A stretch of 64,000 nucleotides of DNA. Source: Spirometra erinaceieuropaei. Taxonomy: Eukaryota > Platyhelminthes > Cestoda > Diphyllobothriidea > Diphyllobothriidae. Of this stretch, positions 35,491-46,717 are shown piece after piece. Position numbers and translations under genes: made by a program. The stretch is taken from contig CACRXP010000001.1 of NCBI GenBank assembly GCA_902702965.1, positions 5,306,881-5,370,880 on the forward strand. Reading direction: 5' to 3'. How positions within the stretch are numbered: the stretch's first letter is position 1; each line of letters begins with the position of its first letter. The notes beneath the pieces were generated by a model. It was given only the letters and a program-made list of their open reading frames with translations, ran no database searches and was not told the origin of the DNA.

Positions 35491-36345
35491 ATTGATATTT
35501 TGGCAGATTTTGAATAATTCCTATTGACCCAACTGTGAAAAACTCGGCGCCTCGGTGGGATTCGAACCCACGCAGTAAGGGGAAGGCTTTAGCGCAGCCA
35601 ACGCTCTAACCACCTGAGCTACGAGGCCCCGCCGGACGACACGAGTTTAGTCACATTTGGGTCAAGTTACCCGCCCAACCTACTGCAACGTCTGGAATCC
35701 ACCAAATCTGATACAGTAAGTTGACTGCCCAAGCAGGATTTCCTAAGTAATTCACCTAGAATCCACCAGATGACTACCAGGCTCGCGTAATTCATTGATA
35801 TTTTGGCAGATTTTGAATAATCCCTATTGACCCAACTGTGAAAAACTCGGCGCCTTGGTGGGATTCGAACCCACGCAGTAAGGGAAGGCTTTAGCTTGAC
35901 CCAAATGTGACTAAATTCGTGTCGTCCGGCGGGGCCTCGTAGCTGAGGTGGTTAGAGCGTTGGCTGCGCTAAAGCCTTCCCCTTATTGCGTGGGTTCGAA
36001 TGCCACCGAGGCGCCGAGTTTTTCACAGTTGGGTCAATAAGAATTATTCAAAATCTGCCAAAATATCAATGAATTACGCGAGCCTGGTAGTCATCTGGTG
36101 GATTCTAGGTGAATTACTTAGGAAATCCTGCTTGGGCAGTCAACTTACTGTATCAGATTTGGTGGATTCCAGACGTTGCAGTAGGTTGGGCGGGTAACTT
36201 GACCCAAATGTGACTAAACTCGTGTCGTCCGGCGGGGCCTCGTAGCTCAGGTGGTTAGAGCGTTGGCTGCGCTAAAGCCTTCCCCTTACTGCGTGGGTTC
36301 GAATCCCACCGAGGCGCCGAGTTTTTCACAGTTGGGTCAATAGGA
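35491..36345. repeat. Inverted array of a tRNA-headed repeat
   Basis: Four tRNA-like heads: - strand at 35546-35632 and truncated at 35846-35899; + strand at 35933-36020 and 36233-36319. Each full head has a D arm AGCTCAGGTGGTTAGAGC and a T arm GTGGGTTCGAATCCCAC, with a long variable region and GCGCTAA where the anticodon loop falls, most like a class II (Ser/Leu) tRNA; the outermost acceptor pair mismatches. Heads are joined by an almost identical 213-bp tail containing CACAGTTGGGTCAAT and TTGACCCAAATGTGAC. The two halves (35491-35899 and 35900-36345) are inverted copies meeting at about 35899/35900. Confidence 0.8.
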
Positions 36346-37867
36346 GTTTCTTGGTATGCATGGTGTGTTTGGGGTGTGATGAGCTCCGCCTATAGAATAA
36401 CAATAGGCTTCGGATAAAACCTACCTTATACTTCACAGTCACTTCCCAGACATATTTATGTGTTCTATGCAAAACGGTGGGCGAGTGTGGCTTTCGTGTC
36501 ATTTGCGCGGGAGGAAAGATGCTCAAGTGTTGGACAGATTTTAGGTGACCAATTAGGACACCTTGACGCATATATAGGTTCAATAAAGCAAATAAACGTA
36601 ATTTTCTAGTCCAGAAACCATGCTTGTCCTGTCACTATTATTGAATTTTCAGAATATTCTTATTTTGCGTTGATTGGATTAGAACTCTTTTGCGAGAGAT
36701 CGTCGTGAATCAGCTCCTGGTCGCTAAATTCAGCAACCCACTTCCGGTTCTGATAGAGGAACACAACAGAAAAGAAGTCCCACATAGTTAACCGACTCAT
36801 AATGATTTAGCTGCATGAAGGTTTGACCTGGATTGCCACACTCCGTCGTCTTTCGCTCTCATTATTAACGAGGCTGGTTTATTTTTTTGAAAAACTGACG
36901 CACATACAAAGTGCTATTTAATTACAACTTGAACAGCGCATGTCTAGGTACTTTTCGGCTGACGCTTGATACAACTGAGGCAGGTCTACATTAGCCCTTG
37001 GACCTTGAACTATGCCATACGAACTATGCAGAATTTTCGAACCCACCGGTGCAAGTTCGTGAGGGTCTGTCAGAATGTCAGGATTATCTTTAGAATACTT
37101 AAATTAGCAATAACTGGCCCTAGAATGGTCGTCTGGGGCAACATTTCTTCCCCACGTGGGGCTGACATAAAACAGCGGCGAAACAGGCTACTCCTAGGTG
37201 TTGAGTCTTCCGCGATCAGTAGAGTCTCCCCGTCAAAGTGCTTTGCGCGAATCTGCTGCGACTTTTCTCAGACAGGGTATCAGTCAAAGATCGGTGAGAA
37301 ATTTTTACACATGCAGTTGGCCATTCAGGATGTCGAGAATTCGACAATGGCTGACGAGGAACTACTGGGGTTAGGCACTGACTTGCACACTGATAATTCT
37401 GCTAATCAGTGTGGTGTGAATAGATCAGCATTCTGCCTGCATATTATAGGCATACGGCGTAATTAAACGGGGAACCTAAAAAAGAAGAAGTAGAACGGGG
37501 ATCGTGGGTTTGAACAGATCAACTCTACAAGATTTGACTTTGCTGGAGCAGAACGTTGCTTTGGGAAGTAGGGACGACTACAAGTGACTGAAATCATGGC
37601 ATATTTATTAATGGTATACGAATCCAGCAATCCAATCCTCCCTCTCAGAGTAGAAACCCCTGACGGCGCGTAAAGTGAAGTCTGTGATTAAAGAGTCTGA
37701 TGGATGAGATTACATTTCGAAATCTAACTGGTGATTCTGTAAAAAAAATCGCATGTTCCGCGGTTTCCAGGAGCTTCTGCTGATGAAAAGGCACGCCACT
37801 TAATGGCATTTCAGGAGAACTTGGTATCTTTCTCGATTGCCACATTGTCTAGCCGTAATTTCAAAGC
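36346..37867. other. Part of intron 2: no gene recognised
   Basis: Includes a 166-codon + strand frame (36966-37466), the longest unexplained ATG frame in the window, with no motif, no codon-level similarity I can identify and no flanking splice logic. Confidence 0.4.
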
Positions 37868-38050
37868 CATTCATGTGCGAGTGGGGGTCCTTTCTCCGTG
37901 CGGTTCATTTGCTGCATGTGAGATCTGACCGTTCTATCCCCTTGTCTGTGTAATTCGGGTGTGTTCGTTTGGGGGATTAGTTCGTGCCTGTGGAGCGCGA
38001 AGACAGGCCCCCTAGCTCTGTCAGTCACTGTTCCCACTTCGGCATCAGAC

Positions 38051-38062
38051 ATTTTACAGTTG
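38051..38062 (+). repeat. Left target-site duplication of the Penelope-like insertion
   Basis: ATTTTACAGTTG, repeated exactly at 38776-38787 on the other side of the element; the flanks continue as one LINE 3' UTR when the insert is removed. Confidence 0.8.
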
Positions 38063-38147
38063 TATCAATAGTAGTGAAAATGCGATTCCCAAGTGACATA
38101 TAAAAAGAAGAAGAGGCGTTCACCGGGAGGGGTTTATTGGAGGTCGG

Positions 38148-38210
38148 ACGTCTCGAGTAGTTGATTTGTCTACCCATCTTCAGAGACTGGAAAGTCCTGC
38201 GCACAGCTCC
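38148..38210 (-). ncRNA. Hammerhead-ribozyme-like motif in Penelope left arm
   Basis: Inverted counterpart of the motif at 38671-38730. Here stem II is better: GGGTAG pairs with CTACTC (one G-U) around the loop ACAAATCAA. CTGAAGA, the stem I hairpin and the GAGACGTC block are the same. That stem II pairs better in this arm suggests the ancestral sequence folded. Confidence 0.42.
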
Positions 38211-38670
38211 CCTTATATGGCGCACTTGGTTCAATGTGTGATCCGCCAATACCGCCTGTTTGGCTGAATCCAACTCGCTGCAAACGCGAATGCACGAGCA
38301 TACTTTGGTCGTGTGAAGGTTGGACCCAAAGTCGGAGGTAGCAACCCATGCCGCGCAAATGGGACACATCTGCAACTTTGACGCCGTTGAGATTGTGGGT
38401 CGGGGCGGTGATCATACACCACGGCAAGTGCAAGAGGCCTGGATGTCTGCCAACTGCTCTCTCAACCGCCACATCAATTTACCTCCCGCCTATCCTGACT
38501 TTACGAACCTTCGTAACGAGGGGCAGTCTCGGCGCGGGACAATCGGGGCCGTCAGTCATATCCGCGGCCGACGGGGGTGATTCAGGTCACGGTAACGTGC
38601 GGGTTAAATGCAACCACACAGGCGGCATTGGCGGATCACACATTGAACAAAGTGCGCCATATAAGGGGAG

Positions 38671-38730
38671 CTGTGCGCAGGACTTTCCAGTCTCTGAAGA
38701 TGGGTAGACGAATCAACTGCTCGAGACGTC
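38671..38730 (+). ncRNA. Hammerhead-ribozyme-like motif in Penelope right arm
   Basis: Reading along the + strand: a small hairpin GGACT-TTCC-AGTCT (stem I candidate), then CTGAAGA, then a stem whose partner ends CTGCTC, then GAGACGTC. This is the order of a hammerhead core (CUGANGA, stem II, GAAA, stem III), but the last block is GAGA rather than GAAA, a T is bulged after CTGAAGA, and the base before stem I is CA rather than UH. Penelope elements are known to carry hammerheads in their terminal repeats. This copy is probably inactive. Confidence 0.4.
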
Positions 38731-38775
38731 GGACCTCCAATAAACCCCGCCCGGTGAACGCCTCCTCTTATTTTG

Positions 38776-38787
38776 ATTTTACAGTTG
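38776..38787 (+). repeat. Right target-site duplication of the Penelope-like insertion
   Basis: Exact second copy of ATTTTACAGTTG; the LINE 3' UTR resumes immediately with ACTGGTGCC. Confidence 0.8.
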
Positions 38788-38904
38788 ACTGGTGCCTGGG
38801 CGTATGAAGACAGGTCGACAACTCAGCGCACTTTCCTCATTATAAGCAATTTGACGTGCTTAAATCTATCACAGTGTGCTAAAAGCCGGGGTTACGGGGC
38901 CCAA

Positions 38905-39125
38905 CGGGAGTCTTGAGTTTAATCACCTACGTTGCAGTAGGCTGGAGGGTAATTAGACCCCAATTGCTATTAAACTCCCGGGTCCCCATGGACCCCATGG
39001 ATCAGGTAATTTGAGCGTAGGCTATACTCAAGCCTTTCGCTTGCAGTCGTTCTTTCAAATCCCACTGCGGTCGCCGAGTTTTTTACAATTGGGTCAAAAT
39101 AAATTATTCAAAATCTGCCAACTTA
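38905..39125 (+). repeat. Diverged copy of the tRNA-headed repeat
   Basis: Resembles the 35.5-36.3 kb unit: the end of a tail (CTACGTTGCAGTAGGCTGG), a decayed head at about 38980-39076 (GATCAGGTAATTTGAGCGTAGGCT, CAAATCCCACTGCGGTCGCC), then GAGTTTTTTACAATTGGGTCAA and ATTATTCAAAATCTGCCAA. Roughly 70 per cent similar by eye. Confidence 0.6.
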
Positions 39126-40688
39126 CCCAATAACCGCGCATATTGTTTCGAGCATAATGGACAAGTTCAGTTTCAGCAGCAGTACTCTCGTTAACTCTCC
39201 ACCCCAGCTAGGAGTGTGGTAACTTTTGAGGAAACTAAGAAAACGTAGTAAACTAGAGAAGAATTAAAATAGCTATTAACCCGTACTATGATTTATCTTT
39301 TAGTTTGGTTATGGTAAGACAAGGAAAATTTTTTGGTCTTTCCACTTCAAGAACGTGACCTTTTACTGTCACCGCAAACGACTGAGTTTTCACCTGCGGC
39401 GACTTCAAGACTATTTGCATCGTATTGGGATTAGTTTACTCTTAGCGGCGTGATAAGATGCGAAAATAAGATCACAATTTGAAGCTGCGACAAACCGGGG
39501 GATATTACTGAAAAAAAAACAGGAAACTGAAACGGCAACCTCTTGCATATTAGCTGTCTTCAACTGGGGAACGCCCCGAGAGATGGCTTGAAGTTAGATT
39601 TTTAGTCCAGTCAATCACTGAGCCAGACGTCCTATCACTTGAGTCAGGGGCACATATCCCCTAGGCAACGACTAAGGACAATCACTGACATGGGAGTGGT
39701 ACACGTCACAGCTCCGTTTTGTTTGGAGCTTACGATTAAAAACCGACGCAAATGATCCCCCAATGACTGACAGTCGATAGTCAAGAAACCATAAAGACAA
39801 AGACGGGAGGCTCAAATTGATCTCTTTTGGCTTATATCCCATCTTCAATCGTCATAGAGGCAAAACGAACTTTCCAGTTATGGTCTTGCAAAAAAAGTTG
39901 ATGGAATGTCTCAGAACGCAGTCAATAAAATGTTATTTCTAAGCACAATGACATAGTTGCTATTCGACCTTCATATACTTCGGGCTCAGACCTCAGGCGT
40001 GTAGACGGTGGTCGGAGTATGACTGGTTTCTTACGGCTAGTAAGCCACAAATGACCGTTGCAACGGCCTTGGCTATGTCAAAAATACTTCTGTATTGCTC
40101 TGCTTGTTTCAGTTATTGAGGCATCTTCTAAACTGTGGTATTCGTCTCCTTCGTTTAGGTACCTGATTATATTCAGTATCAGTAACATTTCAAAGTATTT
40201 TGTCTTTTAAAAAGTTTTATGACGACCGACTGTCTTGATGTCGTAGGCAGCGGGAAAGAATTGGTTCTGCCTAGTAAGTGGACCAAAATTGAGGTTAACG
40301 GTGTCCGCGAACGGATGTTTCGGGACTTCTATTAACCCGCATCGACCACCTTACTGTTGAACTTCGGGCGTCCTCCGTGTGGATGCGACGCAGTTGTATG
40401 AGCTGACTCCTGTTAAAGCACTCTAAGACGGGCGTGCTTAACCCACAATGACGTGCGTAGCCCCCCCCCCCTCCCCACCTCCGGAACAAACATCCAAACT
40501 TGTTTTTATGAATCATTCAAGTGCACAGTAGAAAAAAAAGAATTAGTAACGCTCAACTCGACTGGAAAAATAGGTCTTCCGGGAGCCAGATGACAGAAAG
40601 GCGTCCAGTGACAGTGTTAATTCCACGGAGACCGTGACAGTTTCCTACTCTCGCCTGCTATTATGTCTTTCCTCTTTTATTTAAACAG
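39126..40688. other. End of intron 2
   Basis: A SINE-tail-like piece may lie at 39790-39860 (ACAAAGACGGGAGGCTC). A poly-C run is at 40460-40472. Otherwise nothing. Confidence 0.35.
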
Positions 40689-40886
40689 GAGGGTTACACG
40701 GCCCTGCATTACGCCATCATTAGCGGCCTCGACAGCTCGGTGTCCCTCCTCCTCTCCAAGGGCGCAGATGCAAACGCAGTCGGTCGAAATGGCTACAGGG
40801 CAGCCCACATTGCTGCCGCGAGGGGACGCGTGTCTGCTCTACGCCTTTTGCTAAATCATGGAGCTGACTGCACTTCCCGAAATTGG
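40689..40886 (+). CDS. Ankyrin-repeat protein, exon 3 (two repeats)
   Basis: 66 codons, 198 bp, acceptor TTTAAACAG and donor GTAGGT, phase 0 at both ends. The repeats are EGYTALHYAIISG...LLLSKGADANAV and NGYRAAHIAAARG...LLLNHGADCTSR. There is no ATG at its 5' end, so it is missed if only ATG-initiated frames are read; the open frame on the same strand at 40663-40854 is a shifted shadow. The 9.5-kb intron before it is the largest in the window and holds a palindromic element, the tRNA-headed array and a Penelope/LINE nest. Confidence 0.87.
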
Positions 40887-41758
40887 GTAGGTTAACTATC
40901 ATTACTTCATATTTCTGATGTCCGCAACGCCAGATAGCACGGTACTGTGGGGTTCGTCAGCGTGATAACAGTGCTGGAAATACCTAACTTAGGTGACCCA
41001 GGAAATTGATCGGATAGTACGCGCGGCAGCTTAAACCTGTGGCTATTCCCCACCCATTTACCACAATCAAGACCTCTTAAGGTAACTCTTATGAAGTCAG
41101 GCTCGGAGTCGATGTCCCTCCTACTCTGTTCTACAATGGTAAGGAGTGTAATGAAGTCGACAATGGAGTGCGCCAGTCATCGACATATTACTTTCTGCGA
41201 TTTGTACCAAACTTTGTAAGCAGCACTCGCCGATATTCATTGATTTAGGAGATGAACGCAGTTGTCCTGCTTTGTTCAGAGAACAATGTTCAGATACGTT
41301 TACAGGATGATTTTAGAAAAATGGGGCTAAAAGCACTTTTAGCTGGGAAAGTCAGTCGGAGGTCATTCCAGGCAACCTATTCCCGTCAATAGATTGGTTT
41401 CAACAGATCAACTAATATAGAATATTTTTATAAATAGTAAGACGCATGCTGATGATGCTTCGGACAGTCGGTGCAGTGTATAGTTGAAGAAAACTAGAGC
41501 GATTGGTATGGCAGACTGTCAGAAAAAAGATCGAGAATATTTATTGTAGAACGGAGTCGAGATATCAGCTGCCCATCTCACACAAGCGGTCTCGTTTTTT
41601 AGCTATCTCGTCCACGCTCGGCGACCGTAGAAACTAATCGATATTCGCTTCCGACGTTCAGAGCGAGAAAGAGAGAGCTTATTCAGTCTCCAAGACTATT
41701 TCGCTTACAAGTGTCGATGACTGGTAAACGCACAGACACCTGAGATTTTCTTCATAAC

Positions 41759-41789
<31 letters not shown>

Positions 41790-42456
41790 TCATGGGATGC
41801 CAATTTGCTGATATTATCAAAATGCAAGCGTTACGGTCGAATCTTCCTGAAGATCCAAGGAAGCATAAAAGTCCCAAGACGAGGCCAGATAATCGATGAA
41901 AAAGAATTGATTTACACATTTTTGTCGCATTAGTAGAGATATTTCGTAGACATGGCTGTCCGTTGCGTACAAACCCACTATATAATCCAGCCCAAAATCA
42001 CACAACTTAAAAGGGACACTTTTGTTAATAGGAAATGTCCAAGGATGGTGGAGGTGTTCGCTCTTCTCCTACTTCGACCTCACCGTGTTGACTGTATACA
42101 TAACAGCAAGGCTATATGCAGACACGTTAATGTCATGGAAGCAGATGAAGAGCAGAAAATATGTGGACTTCCATGCGTACTCATTAAAGTCTCCGACGCC
42201 GGAGGTGTTCCTTTTTGGAAGAATCCCCTGACAACTGAATTCATAGGGTTTTAACTGGAAATGAAATCATTGAAACATTTCTCTGTAACGAGTTGTTCAT
42301 GGAGGGGACAGAAGTCTTGTTTCTCATTCTGTTTAGTCTTGGGATCAAGTAACTGCAGTTCACTTAATACCCACATATTTGTTCACCTTTGATTTAGCCC
42401 ACTGCTTCCCCTTGGTCCGCTGTCAATGCTTTTCCCAACTCCTTGTTTTCTTGTAG
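40887..42456. other. Intron 3: no further feature
   Basis: Holds the TTA microsatellite only. The 100-codon frame at 41952-42254 is unrecognised. Confidence 0.45.
41758..41790. repeat. TTA microsatellite (intron 3)
   Basis: About ten uninterrupted TTA units. Confidence 0.95.
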
Positions 42457-42654
42457 CTTGGGTACACTCCACTCCATCTCTCCGCTGCCAGAGGATATGA
42501 GGGCACGACGAAGCTCCTACTCGACACCATTGGAGACGTAAACTGCCGGGATTACGTGGGATCAACACCTCTGCTCCTCGCTTGTCAGCATAACAAGGAG
42601 AAAGTGGCAAAACTACTGTTGGAACACGGAGCGCAGATCGAATTGACAAACAAG
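42457..42654 (+). CDS. Ankyrin-repeat protein, exon 4 (two repeats)
   Basis: 66 codons, 198 bp. The acceptor is a strong pyrimidine tract ending in TTCTTGTAG; the donor is GTACTC; phase 0 both sides. The repeats are LGYTPLHLSAARGYEG...LLLDTIGDVNC and VGSTPLLLACQHNKEK...LLLEHGAQIEL. The second repeat of this exon resembles the second repeat of exon 2 (TPL-I/L-x-ACQ), consistent with duplication of the whole two-repeat exon. Confidence 0.88.
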
Positions 42655-43974
42655 GTACTCTAGTCACGACCGACAATGAGGGAAACTAGTGCGGGGTCCA
42701 GAACAGTTTCACGTAGTCTCTGCTCAGACATGATTCGGCTTACAGGCTATTCGCCTCGTGTCAACTTTGGTGGACAGGAGTTTGCTGTCGATTCGACATC
42801 GCTATTGTTCGACAGGGGCACCTGGTGTAAATTGCGAAACAAAAGAATGCATTAGATAGGGGTTGGTGTCAGGGAGACGCCGCAAATTTGATTCCATCCC
42901 AGTGTATCGATTGTCATAGAGGCAGCTTTGATAAGGTGCACTACACAGGCGATGAGGACGTTTAAATTCGAGAGGCAAGTCTCTTAACTAAAAGATGACA
43001 GGGAATAGACGTTCGTGACAATGATCGAGCCGAGTGGGATTTATCGGAAAAATTAGCACACTCGAGGATATGTAGCAGAAAAGAGGATGGAGGATCAAGT
43101 ACTTCCCTCGTTCAGAAGAGAATGCGACCCATCATCAGAGGCAGTCTGCGACTCACCTATTCGCTTCCATCAGTTCCCCGTTTTCCACATGTGCTGACTT
43201 ATGCAATTTGACCAAACATCCAGGACCAATGCTCACGTTTGCCAATATAAGCCTCAGTCTACACCAACGCAAGTAAATTATTAGAACAAAGCATTATAAA
43301 AGGTTGTATCAAACCCCGTTCCTTTCAATTCGAATGCAAAATAAACCTGGCGGTAAATAATCGGTGAGCGAAACAAATTCCCAGGACATCGTTAGGTAAA
43401 AATGAGAAATGTTAATTAAGGGGCTTGTGTTTAGTGCGATATTTGAATGACAGTGGGAGGCAGAGGCTGAAACTGACGTCATTTGCGTAAATGCATATCC
43501 CAGCTTTTGTGGTAGGCCAATGGCAGCCAATCACGCCGATATAAGGTCAGTGGCATCGTGCAAAATGACCTGCGATTATTGTGGGTTTCGGCTTAGCCTG
43601 CGTCTTGCTGGATTCGGCCGCCCTGGAGACCTCAGCGAATTTTCACACACACTTTTTTTCTCGTTTTGTAACGCAAATTGCGAGTAAAATTGGTCCTCGG
43701 GTAGAGCAATTGATGAATGCACGCACACGGCAAGTACAACCGGATTTCTTAGCTCATAAAACAATCAGACATGCGGATGCTCGTGTGAATTTTTTGCTAG
43801 TAGATCTAGAAGGAACTCAAACAGTTAGAGCCGTCTCGCAGTGAGCACTGAAGCGCACGAGAACTTGTACACGCGTGTGAGGTTGGGTAAGGGGGGGAGG
43901 GATACGGTGGCATAAAAATGCATGATTGAGGAACGTGAGAAATGGAGGACATTTACAAGTCGCATGATTATTTA
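42655..43974. other. First part of intron 4: nothing recognised
   Basis: No coding or repeat signature found by eye. Confidence 0.4.
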
Positions 43975-44090
43975 TAACTTGCTGCCACTACTAATAATAC
44001 TGACTACACTACTAACGTTGCAAATATTGCAAACAAAAATATTACCAATACTAATGCTACTAACGCTACAGGTAACACTATCGCCACAAA
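43975..44090 (+). repeat. ACT/AAT-rich low-complexity tract (intron 4)
   Basis: Irregular triplets such as CTACTAATAATACTGACTAC and ATACTAATGCTACTAACGCT. The 61-codon frame across it (Leu/Ile/Thr-rich) is a product of the triplets, not a gene. It lies 180 bp before telomere-like element 1. Confidence 0.7.
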
Positions 44091-44269
44091 AAACAATCAA
44101 CTTATAGTGAAAATACTGCGAATGTCACCATAATTATTGACACTGCTGCCATGGTGCGACTAGTACCATTAGCGTTAAAGGGATGTCGACCAAAAAATCA
44201 CAAGGGAAGTGCCACACTTGCTTTCAATTTTTTCTATGGTTAATTGAAGTATGTTATTGTTTTCATGTT

Positions 44270-44690
44270 TAGATCGCAGTTGGTAGCCAGGAATGGGGAA
44301 GCGGACGACAACCTTAACCCTTATCCTAACCTTTACCCTAGCCTTGCCCTCAACCCTAAACGTTAACTACTAACCTTATCGGTAACCCTAACCCTAACTG
44401 AAAAAGTAAACGGAACCGTAGTCCTTAGACATAGCCGTAACTGCAAAACCTAACCGTAATACTGAAACCTAATCGTACGCTCAAACCCTAACCATAGCCA
44501 GAAAACTTAAGCCTAAAGTATAACCAGAACCCAAAAATCGGAAACCATTAAGCGGTACCCTAATTTTAACCTCAAACGTAAACCAGAAGCCAAATGGGTC
44601 ATATGTGATTATGGAACCCCAAAAAATAGTCCCAGTAGACAATCCCCCCCGCCACCCGTAATACGGGGCCTGGCTACCAACTGCGATCTA
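44270..44690. mobile_element. TIR-bounded telomere-like minisatellite 1 (intron 4)
   Basis: Perfect 22-bp inverted repeats at 44270-44291 (TAGATCGCAGTTGGTAGCC...) and 44669-44690 enclose about 300 bp of degenerate CCCTAA-like units (CTAACCCTAACC, AACCCTTATCCTAACC, ACCCTAGCC and so on). No coding frame. Confidence 0.75.
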
Positions 44691-45704
44691 GCCGTTTTCA
44701 TACGTGATGACTGCATGATATTGCAAAAGATTATTCCTTGGCAAACCTTCTGTTTCAAAGGCGATATATAAATTATTTTTCGAATCAATCTGTTGTTTAT
44801 TGTTTCTTTGCACACAACTTGCGTAGATGGCCGTATCGACGAGAAACAGGAGCAGGTTTATTGTCCCCCTTCAGCCCGAAGACTTCGAAGCATGAACCTC
44901 GATCCATTTACAGAGTCATACATTTTCTCTGCATGAAATTGCATGTGCTTTTTTGCTGTTATCTTCGGACATCTTGAGACAGACGAGTTCTCACGTGGAT
45001 AGAACCGTGAGAACGATGGAAGCCGAAAAAGGCGCTCGTTGAGTATTGATTTCGCTAAGTAGCTAATCCAGAGATTTTGGCAAGTCTCATGTACCTTCAA
45101 GTCGAAACGCAAAGTAATTTACTCTTAAAAAATTAACAGGACGGAATGTTTCGCCTCAAGGGAGAGCAGTTCATTTTGCGTCAGAGTACAAGCGCAGGCG
45201 GAAGTATGCACTTCTCATTCAGCCAGTCCTCGAATGAGGACAGTAAGCGAACTGGGGAAATGCACGTCTCACATTTTCGATGGCCTTATAAATGCAGGTC
45301 CGTGCAGTTGGGCGGCTTATCAAACTTCAGGTTTTTCGGAGAACGTCAGATAGTTCAGCCCAGAACCAAGCTGATAAGTTCCGCGGTTCAGACGTCCATT
45401 GTCTTCGAATCACAAGTGTATTATACCAAGGGGTCATAATACATGATTGATTCCCGCTCCAGACGCGCTGACCGAGACCCGAAAACTCAAGGATTTTATT
45501 GAGAATTCGATAAAGTGCACGATGAGCAGAAAAAATAACCGTGACTGGCCACGACCTTCAATTCCCTCCGCCAATACGGCTTGGGAATGTTTACCCTAGT
45601 GCCAAATAACAAACTGAAAATCTGTGGCCTCTGCGAGGCACTGGAAGGGTCGTTCTCTGGTCAGGTTATGGAATATACTCGTCTCGTTGGGCTTCGGTTG
45701 TCGC

Positions 45705-45865
45705 ACGGCGATTAATAATGGTGCAGAGGGAGTGCCGAGAGAAATTTCGAAGACTTAAATGGGCATTTACGACTTGTTAGTCCTCGTCAGCCAATCATAT
45801 TCCAGCCTCGGGAGTGGAACCCGAATTCTTTGAGAAGTCAGCATTAACTCTACCGGGTTAGTCAA
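45705..45865 (-). mobile_element. tRNA-derived SINE (diverged)
   Basis: - strand SINE with AGTTAATGCTGACTTCTCAA, box-B-like GGGTTCCACTCCCGAGG, then GGCTGACGAGGACTAACAAG, tail CCCATTTAAGTCTTC. Lies in intron 4. Confidence 0.5.
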
Positions 45866-46152
45866 AATTGGGTTTGATTTATAGCTATCTGTTGACGCCT
45901 GATAGGCTGGAAATAGCCATTCCATCCCCTCCCACCTCCAACCGTACTTTTTTTCTTATGACAAGCACCACAACTTGTCTCCTCCGCAAAATTTCCTGCA
46001 GAAATTTTGAATGCGTAAGTGACTATGTCCTGTATGGCTTTCAAGTTTTTTACTAGGTTTTTTGTATTTTAAGCTGTATTTGGTTGAAAAACACAGCTTC
46101 GGCCATTTCAACTGTACACCGATATATTTCCTACTTTTGCTAATGTCTCCAG

Positions 46153-46350
46153 CACGGAAAAACGGCTCTACAGGCGGCGACAGCCAATGGCTCAATCAAC
46201 CTCGTCCAGCTTCTGCTCCAACACGGTGCAAATGTGGACAGGGCCGATAACTACGGCACCACACCCTTGCATATCGCCAGTAAACTCCAAAACGACGAGC
46301 TTACTTACCTGCTACTGAATTTTGGTGCTTCCGTGTACACTAAACAGGAG
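46153..46350 (+). CDS. Ankyrin-repeat protein, exon 5 (two repeats)
   Basis: 66 codons, 198 bp, acceptor GTCTCCAG, donor GTAGGT, phase 0. The repeats are HGKTALQAATANGS...LLLQHGANVDR and YGTTPLHIASKLQND...LLLNFGASVYT. It has no internal start codon in frame, so it is only found by exon reading. It ends in KQE, after which exon 6 opens with the first residues of another repeat. Confidence 0.87.
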
Positions 46351-46717
46351 GTAGGTGTTTAGCTAATTTCTGCATGAAATTTAAACTATGTAATTTCCTA
46401 TTTCATAAGAAGTAAGGTATCCAGTAAAATTAGTTCACTATCAAAACTTAAATTTTAGGCGTTTGCACTAGAAAAGTCAGTAGGAGCCTATTCCTTTTGA
46501 ATTACGCTCTAAGCGAAGACAAAGCATTAGGAAGCATAGGCTGATTAAGTAGTTTTCAAAATCGATGTACCCGTGCTGGTAAGTTTCATGGAGGTATATG
46601 AAGCTTATAGTAATTAAGAGACTCCAATTAGACAAAAGGTTAAATTACTAGAAATCTCCACTTAAGTGATCGACGTCCGGTGTGTAGGAAACCATATGCT
46701 GCCTAGCCCCATATTTA

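Larger units (their letters stand above)
38063..38775 (+). mobile_element. Penelope-like element, truncated, with inverted terminal repeats
   Basis: The core (about 38275-38530, + strand) encodes the end of a GIY-YIG endonuclease domain: LQTRMHEHTLVV, a stop codon, then DPKSEVATHAAQMGHICNFD and a QEAWMS...SLNRHINLPPAY tail. This is the known Penelope layout (R-x-x-E-H, then H-x-x-x-x-G-H, then the N-x-x-x-x-L-P-P-x-Y end). The core is enclosed by near-identical inverted arms at 38111-38256 and 38621-38769. A 12-bp direct repeat outside both ends marks the insertion. The reverse transcriptase is missing and the frame is broken, so the copy is dead. Confidence 0.78.
37868..38910 (+). mobile_element. 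LINE 3' UTR copy split by a Penelope-like insertion
   Basis: Bases 37868-38062 match, in reverse complement, 34891-35060 at high identity, and 38776-38910 match the continuation of that UTR (34750-34890). The intervening 38063-38775 is absent from the other copies and is an inserted Penelope-like element bounded by a 12-bp direct repeat. The copy therefore pre-dates the insertion. Confidence 0.75.

Noticed and set aside
35546..36319. Functional tRNA genes at the four tRNA-like heads
   Set aside because: They share a common 213-bp tail, one is truncated, and the acceptor end mismatches; they are SINE-like heads.
36966..37466. 166-codon + strand open frame in intron 2
   Set aside because: No motif, poor compositional case for coding and no splice or promoter context; length alone is not enough in 64 kb.
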